Below the pieces are notes generated by a model. The model did not search any database. It saw only the letters and a program-made list of their open reading frames with translations, and was not told the origin of the DNA. From JAYTXL01 sp043742955 (GTDB taxonomy: Bacteria; Verrucomicrobiota; Verrucomicrobiia; Limisphaerales; JAYTXL01), in contig JAYTXL010000409.1 of assembly GCA_043742955.1 (NCBI GenBank), forward strand, positions 1-11,002: a DNA stretch of 11,002 nt. The letters run 5' to 3'. The translations under genes and the position numbers were made by a program. Position 1 is the first letter of the stretch, and the number at the start of each line of letters is the position of its first letter. This document shows, one piece after another, positions 6,600-11,002 of the stretch.

Positions 6600-9500
6600 G
6601 TGGTGACAACTTTTGAAGCGAGACGTTGCCCTCGTTTCCATTTCCACTCCTCGATGGCGCAGAACATTGTGGGTGCGATGAAGATGCTTACGAACAAGCT
6701 CACCGCAAGGCCGCCAATGCTCGGGATGGCCATCGGCTGCATCACATCGGAGCCGCGGCCATGCGTCCAGAAAATCGGCATGAGACCGAAGACGGTTGTG
6801 GAGAGCGTCATGAGGCAGGGACGGATGCGCTTCAAACAGGCCTGCACCACGGTGTCGCGGATGGCTTGCACGGAGTCCGGGTGGTCCTGGTCAAAAGCAT
6901 CCTCCAGGTAAGTGGAGATGACCACGCCGTCATCGTCAGCCACGCCGAACAGCACAAGGAACCCCACCCACACTGCGACCGAGAGGTTTGCCCCCCACCA
7001 GGCGAGCATGATGAACCCACCGGCGGCGGACGTGAGGATGGCAAAGTAGATGATCGGCGCGATCCACCAGCGCCGAAACCCCAGATAAAGCATCACCAGC
7101 ATGATGAACAGGGTCAGCGGCACCAGAATCTGCATCCGTGCGCTCGCCCGCTTCTGGCTCTCAAACTGGCCGCTCCATTCCCAGTAGTAGCCCGCCGGCA
7201 GCTTGAGGCTGCCATCACGCAAGGCCGCTTGCAGCATCTCCTCGGCATCGTCAACCACGCCGATTTCGTCCCGGTCGCGCGTGTTCATCGTGACATAGCC
7301 CACCAGCAATCCGCGCTCGCCTTTGATCTCTTGCGGGCCCAGCACACTCTTGATGTTCACGACCTGCGCGAGGGGGATTTGAGCGCCGCTGCTCGTGGTC
7401 ACAAGAATTTTCTCCAGCTCCGGCAGATCTTCGCGGAACTCCCGCAGGTAGCGCACGCGAATCGGATAGCGCTCGCGTCCTTCAACCGATTCCATGAGGT
7501 TCATGCCGCCGATGGCGGTCTCGATCACGTCCTGCACATCGCGGATGTTCACGCCGTAGCGGGCGATGCGGTCGCGATCAATTTCAAACTCCAGATACGG
7601 CTTGCCCACGATGCGATCCGCCACGATGTCCGTCGCGCCCGGCACTTGCTTGAGAAGTTGCTCGATCTGCAGGCCGATGCGCTCAATCTCCTTCAAATCA
7701 CTGCCGTAGATTTTCACACCCATCATGGCGCGGAAGCCGGTCTGGAGCATGACCAGCCGCGTCTGAATGGGCTGGAGAAAGGTCGGCAGCACGCCGGGGA
7801 TGGCCGTCTTCTCCTGCAGCTCGGTGAGGATCTCATTCTTCGTCATGGTGCGCTGCTCCGGCCAGAGATAGGTGAAGGGCTGCTTCAACCAGGCCGGCCA
7901 GTGGGCGAACCAGCGCTTCACCGGCAGCTGCCGCCATTCAGTCTCGGGCTTGAGGATGATGATGCTCTCCATCATGCCGATGGGCGCGGGATCGAGCGCG
8001 GATTCGGAGCGTCCGATCTTGCCGACGACCGACTCCACTTCCGGTACGGAGGCGATGGCCCGATCCTGGATGCTGTTAACCTGAATCGCTGGCTCCAGTC
8101 CACCCTGTGGCAACAGTGATGGCATATAGAGGAACGAGCCTTCATCCAGCGGTGGCATGAACTCGCGACCAATGCCCGGAAAGATTCGGGTCTCGGCGGT
8201 CACCTTGCTTCCAGCGGTGATCTCCGCGTTGCGTTCGTTGGGATCCTGCCGGCGCCAGAGCATCCGATGCTGCGTTGAGCCATCACCATTCTGCACGCGC
8301 TGCCAGCGGAGTTGCCCCAGCTCGATCAATGGACGCTTCATCGCTGCCCCGGGCTTCGCATACATCTCGCGCTGCAGTTCTGCGGAGGCCGGCTCGTGGG
8401 CGAACTTGTTGATCACCCAGCCAACGGGACTCAACACCGTGCCCACCCCGAGCCAGGTGCTGAGGCCGGTAAACAGAATGATTACCGGCACGGTGAGAAA
8501 GGTTTTCTTGTGCGCGAGAATCCAGCGCAGCGTCGGCTGATAGACTTTGAATACGCCGCGGGAAACGACATTTTCCTCCAGCGGCAGGAAGCGCTCCCGG
8601 GTCATGCGCACAATGGCCAGCGCGACGATGATGCCCACGGCAATCGAAGTCGGCCAGCCGCTGTAATGCCCCATCGAAGTCGTCCACATGATGATGGCGT
8701 GGGTGGCGATGGCGCTGGCCGTGCCCAGCACGGCGGCCATGGACCAAACGATCTGCTTTTTCCATTTCACGGGGTAGAAAAGGAAGTAGCACATCAACGG
8801 TACCACGGTGATCGCCAGGATGACCGAACCGGTGATGGCAAAGGTTTTGGTGAAGGCGAGCGGGCGGAACAGTTTTCCTTCCTGATCGGCAAGAAAGAAC
8901 ACGGGAATGAACGAGACGAGCGTGTTGGAGACAGCGGTGATGATGGCCCCGCCGACTTCCGAGGCGCCTTCATAGATGACCTGGAAATGGCTCTTGGATT
9001 TGTCCCCCGCCGCCACGTGCCGGTAGATATTCTCAGTCATGATGATGCCCATGTCACCCACATCGCCGATGGCAATGGCGAGGCCCGCGAGCGACATGAT
9101 GTTCGAGTCAACGCCAAAAACAAACATGAGGATGAAGCAGAGCGCGACGCTCAGCGGGAAGGTCACCAGCACGGATACGGTGCTGCGCAGGTGGAGCAGG
9201 AAGATGACAATGACGAGACTGCCGAGGATGCCTTCTTCGATCAGCGCTTCTTTGAGCGTGCCGATGGTTTCCTTCACGATGTCCGTGCGATCATAGAAGG
9301 GCACGATGTGAACTTTGGAGATGCGGCCGTCGGCGAGTTTTTTCTGCGGCAGGCCAGGTTCGAGCTGCTTGAGCTTGGCCTTCACACGATCGACGACGTT
9401 GAGCGGATTCTCGCCATACCGCATCAACACCGCGCCGCCGACCGCTTCCACGCCGGACTTGTCGAGCGCGCCGCGCCGGAACTCCGGGCCAAGACTCACG

Positions 9501-10282
9501 GTGGCGACGTGTTTGATTTGAATGGGGGTGCCCTTCTCCTGCCGGACCACCACCTTTTCCAGATCTTCGACGCTCTTGATAAAGCCCACGCCCCGGATGA
9601 AAAACTCGATGCCGTTCTTCTCGATTACCTTCGCGCCCACGTCGATGTTGGCCTTCTGCACCGCACTCATCACCTCCATCAGCGTGACTTTGTGCGCCCG
9701 GAGCTTGTCGGGATGGACATCAATCTGATACTGCTTCACGAATCCGCCGATGCTCGCCACCTCGCTCACGCCTTCGACTGCATTGAGCTGGTAACGAACA
9801 TACCAATCCTGAATCGAGCGCAACTCCGCGAGATCGAAGCCCTCCCCCTCGACGGTATACCAATAAACCTGCCCCAGCGCCGTGGCGTCCGGACCCAGCA
9901 CGGGCGTGACCCCCAGCGGCAGCCGTTGCTGGGCGACGTTGATGCGCTCGAGGACGCGGGACCGCGCCCAGTAGTAATCCACATTGTCCTTGAAGATGAC
10001 GAAGACCATCGCGAAGCCGAAGCCGGACATCGAACGAATGGTCTTCACGCCTGGCGTGCCGGTCAGGCTCGTCGTCAGGGGATAAGTGACCTGGTTGTCC
10101 ACATCCTGTGGCGAGCGTCCCGGCCAGTCCGCATATACAATGACCTGCTTCTCGCCGATGTCGGGAATGGCATCGACCGGGGTTTGGGTCAGCGCGTAGT
10201 AACCGCCCGCCGCAATCGCACCCACGGCCAGGATGACCAGGAAGGCGTGCTTGAGACACCAGCGGATGATGGCGTCGGTCAT
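6596..10282 (-). CDS. cusA: CusA-type heavy-metal RND efflux pump, 1228 aa
   Basis: The inner-membrane, proton-driven subunit of a tripartite Cu(I)/Ag(I) exporter (HME-RND). TM1 is at about 12-30, followed by the porter motifs (PVDAIPDIGEKQVIV, WPGRSPQDV), TM2-TM6 at about 350-505, the second periplasmic loop, and TM8-TM12 at about 1050-1210. The three methionines that bind copper in E. coli CusA (M573, M623, M672) align with M720 (SFLYMPS), M770 (APIGMMES) and M845 (TRLVMLQTG); the first two are 50 residues apart in both. It is about 180 residues longer than E. coli CusA, with insertions at about 505-560 (two extra hydrophobic stretches), 616-700 and 784-813. TM4 reads IGDVGDMGIIM, TM10 reads GVADDDGVV, and Cys1156 sits where E. 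coli has K984. ATG 10282 gives the usual MTDAIIRWCLKH start; 22 extra upstream codons come from a palindromic repeat. CzcA-type zinc or cobalt export is the alternative. Confidence 0.93.
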   Translation of the reverse strand: MTDAIIRWCLKHAFLVILAVGAIAAGGYYALTQTPVDAIPDIGEKQVIVYADWPGRSPQDVDNQVTYPLTTSLTGTPGVKTIRSMSGFGFAMVFVIFKDNVDYYWARSRVLERINVAQQRLPLGVTPVLGPDATALGQVYWYTVEGEGFDLAELRSIQDWYVRYQLNAVEGVSEVASIGGFVKQYQIDVHPDKLRAHKVTLMEVMSAVQKANIDVGAKVIEKNGIEFFIRGVGFIKSVEDLEKVVVRQEKGTPIQIKHVATVSLGPEFRRGALDKSGVEAVGGAVLMRYGENPLNVVDRVKAKLKQLEPGLPQKKLADGRISKVHIVPFYDRTDIVKETIGTLKEALIEEGILGSLVIVIFLLHLRSTVSVLVTFPLSVALCFILMFVFGVDSNIMSLAGLAIAIGDVGDMGIIMTENIYRHVAAGDKSKSHFQVIYEGASEVGGAIITAVSNTLVSFIPVFFLADQEGKLFRPLAFTKTFAITGSVILAITVVPLMCYFLFYPVKWKKQIVWSMAAVLGTASAIATHAIIMWTTSMGHYSGWPTSIAVGIIVALAIVRMTRERFLPLEENVVSRGVFKVYQPTLRWILAHKKTFLTVPVIILFTGLSTWLGVGTVLSPVGWVINKFAHEPASAELQREMYAKPGAAMKRPLIELGQLRWQRVQNGDGSTQHRMLWRRQDPNERNAEITAGSKVTAETRIFPGIGREFMPPLDEGSFLYMPSLLPQGGLEPAIQVNSIQDRAIASVPEVESVVGKIGRSESALDPAPIGMMESIIILKPETEWRQLPVKRWFAHWPAWLKQPFTYLWPEQRTMTKNEILTELQEKTAIPGVLPTFLQPIQTRLVMLQTGFRAMMGVKIYGSDLKEIERIGLQIEQLLKQVPGATDIVADRIVGKPYLEFEIDRDRIARYGVNIRDVQDVIETAIGGMNLMESVEGRERYPIRVRYLREFREDLPELEKILVTTSSGAQIPLAQVVNIKSVLGPQEIKGERGLLVGYVTMNTRDRDEIGVVDDAEEMLQAALRDGSLKLPAGYYWEWSGQFESQKRASARMQILVPLTLFIMLVMLYLGFRRWWIAPIIYFAILTSAAGGFIMLAWWGANLSVAVWVGFLVLFGVADDDGVVISTYLEDAFDQDHPDSVQAIRDTVVQACLKRIRPCLMTLSTTVFGLMPIFWTHGRGSDVMQPMAIPSIGGLAVSLFVSIFIAPTMFCAIEEWKWKRGQRLASKVVTT

Positions 10283-10290
10283 TGGTCGGA

Positions 10291-10423
10291 AGCCCCGAAG
10301 GGGCGGCAGAAAATAGCCCAGGGCAACGCCCTGGGTTTCGCGAACCACGGTTGGTTAAGCCCTGTAAGGGCGACACAACATTCGCTGAGATTGCGGGTAA
10401 CTTTGTGTCGCCCCTTCAGGGCT
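10291..10423. repeat. REP-like palindromic repeat cluster between cusB and cusA
   Basis: Three copies of a 21-base unit, core GCCCYGWARGGGCGRCA, lie at 10291-10311 (+), 10358-10378 (+) and 10403-10423 (-). Copies 2 and 3 face each other as an inverted repeat matching at 19 of 21 positions, and each unit contains its own small palindrome. A separate perfect 8-bp hairpin, CCCAGGGC-AAC-GCCCTGGG, is at 10317-10335. The cluster fills most of the 173-bp gap between the adaptor and pump genes. It resembles REP/BIME elements that are moved by RAYT transposases and occur in many copies, but the copy number cannot be seen here. Confidence 0.8.
10292..10304 (-). promoter_or_regulatory. mRNA hairpin just upstream of the cusA start codon
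   Basis: On the minus-strand transcript, GCCCCUUCGGGGC folds as a 5-bp stem with a UUC loop, or as a shorter stem capped by an extra-stable cUUCGg tetraloop. It ends nine bases before ATG 10282, where a Shine-Dalgarno sequence would be expected; none is present. It could limit ribosome access or protect the downstream mRNA from 3' exonucleases. The hairpin is seen; its role is an inference. Confidence 0.4.
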
Positions 10424-10455
10424 GGCGTGGTTGCGTGGAGAGGCTTCACGGAGTC

Positions 10456-11002
10456 TTAGTGTTTGTGTTCCTGAGTTTTAGGCTTCGTGCCACTTGTTGG
10501 AGAAGCCGGAGCCGGCGGAGCGGCCCCGCCATGCTGGTGCCCGGCGACGGCGGACTGGCCTTCCTTGTAGAAGAGGCTGGGGAGGCCGCGAATCTGGAAT
10601 TGTGAATCGAGGAGGAAACTCCCGCGCACCACCACGTTGTCGCCTTCATTCAATCCGGAGAGGACAGGATAGGAATCATCGGTGCGCGGGCCGGTCACAA
10701 TCTCCACCGGAGAAAATTGGCCCCTGGCCTTCTCGACATACACGAGCTTGCGCACGCCGCTATCGAGCACGGCGGTGACAGGCACGGCGAGCAGCAGTTG
10801 GTCGCCACCTGGTTTTGCGCTTGCGGGCGTGCCGGGAATCTGGACCAGCTTCATCTTGCAAACCGGGCATTCGCCACTCTGCGGCAGCACCACGAGCGGG
10901 TGCATCGGACAACTCCACTGGCCTTCCACACCGGTGGGCGCGGGCTTGCCATTCGCCAGCAACTCGGCGCGAATAACCGCACTCACATACATGCCGGGCT
11001 TG
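10456..11002 (-). CDS. cusB: CusB-like periplasmic adaptor, C-terminal part
   Basis: The membrane-fusion subunit that joins the RND pump to an outer-membrane channel; the gene continues past the window edge. The frame is open through the last base, and the first complete residues, KPGMYVSAVIRAEL, are the family's beta-barrel motif, so the ATG at 10992 is internal. Next is a heavy-metal-binding module (WSCPMHP...GECPVCKMKL, positions 10831-10917) with Cys28, Met30, His31, Cys42, Cys45 and Met47 counted from that ATG. The membrane-proximal domain follows (LLAVPVTAVLDSGVRKLVYVEK ... GLNEGDNVVVRGSFLLDSQFQIRG), with the typical VPxxAVL and GLxxGDxVV motifs. The C-terminus is a Pro/Ala linker with a His-rich tail (GHQHGG ... 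QEHKH). It precedes cusA in the same operon, separated by the palindromic repeats. I am confident of the family and less so of the exact metal. Confidence 0.9.
   Translation of the reverse strand, partial: KPGMYVSAVIRAELLANGKPAPTGVEGQWSCPMHPLVVLPQSGECPVCKMKLVQIPGTPASAKPGGDQLLLAVPVTAVLDSGVRKLVYVEKARGQFSPVEIVTGPRTDDSYPVLSGLNEGDNVVVRGSFLLDSQFQIRGLPSLFYKEGQSAVAGHQHGGAAPPAPASPTSGTKPKTQEHKH

Noticed and set aside
6600..6647. Upstream in-frame ATGs of the ATPase gene
   Set aside because: They lie inside the 3' end of cusA and add a non-family peptide; the ATGA overlap at 6596-6599 is a better start.
6626..8119. Plus-strand open frame of 497 codons opposite the RND pump
   Set aside because: Same reasoning: full overlap with cusA, shadow-type composition, no motifs.
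10283..10348. Upstream in-frame ATG of the pump gene (22 extra residues)
   Set aside because: The extra codons are translated palindromic repeat; the family start MTDAIIRWC is at 10282.
10291..10423. CRISPR array
   Set aside because: Only three units, one inverted, with unequal spacing and internal palindromes; this is a REP-like layout, not repeat-spacer units.
8312..10459. Plus-strand open frame of 715 codons opposite the RND pump
   Set aside because: Antisense to the conserved cusA frame; the product is His/Asp/Arg-rich with no recognisable domain, as expected of the complement of a GC-rich gene.

Overview
The window reads as a chromosomal segment of a Verrucomicrobiota-like bacterium; this is an inference. 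It rests on three things: a GAACTTT-type heptamer tandem repeat, GCCCYGWARGGGC palindromic repeats of the kind I associate with this phylum's intergenic spaces, and a small secreted Pro/Val/Tyr-rich protein of a type common there. None of the six visible start codons has a clear Shine-Dalgarno sequence. I see no rRNA, tRNA, CRISPR array or transposase.

Left part (1-3769): four complete genes and one possible gene tail. The first ~280 bases carry an open frame that may be the 3' end of an unrecognised gene and that stops inside a heptamer repeat. Next comes ffh (316-1659, +), the GTPase of the signal recognition particle. It converges on a gamma-carbonic-anhydrase-like hexapeptide protein (1680-2234, -), with both stop codons inside one short inverted repeat. 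Then follow a small exported protein (2323-2718, -) with a textbook intrinsic terminator, and a divergently transcribed metallo-beta-lactamase-fold hydrolase (2834-3769, +).

Right part (3846-11002, all on the minus strand): a cation/heavy-metal transport operon, read right to left. A CusB-like periplasmic adaptor (its 5' end lies beyond the window) is followed by a 173-bp spacer full of palindromic repeats, then a CusA-type heavy-metal RND pump of 1228 residues, then a P2A-type (Ca2+-ATPase-like) P-type ATPase whose ATG overlaps the pump's TGA by four bases. The pump keeps all three copper-binding methionines of E. coli CusA, so Cu(I)/Ag(I) is the likely substrate. Its proton-relay region is unusual: extra aspartates in TM4 and TM10, and a cysteine where E. 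coli CusA has an essential lysine. The ATPase has every calcium ligand of SERCA, so the operon seems to join periplasmic copper/silver efflux with Ca2+ (or Mn2+) pumping, a pairing I would not have predicted.

The most interesting material is this operon: the altered proton relay, the copper-binding zinc-ribbon-like module placed inside the adaptor instead of at its N-terminus, and the palindrome cluster between adaptor and pump genes. Nothing in the window demands a wholly new system.
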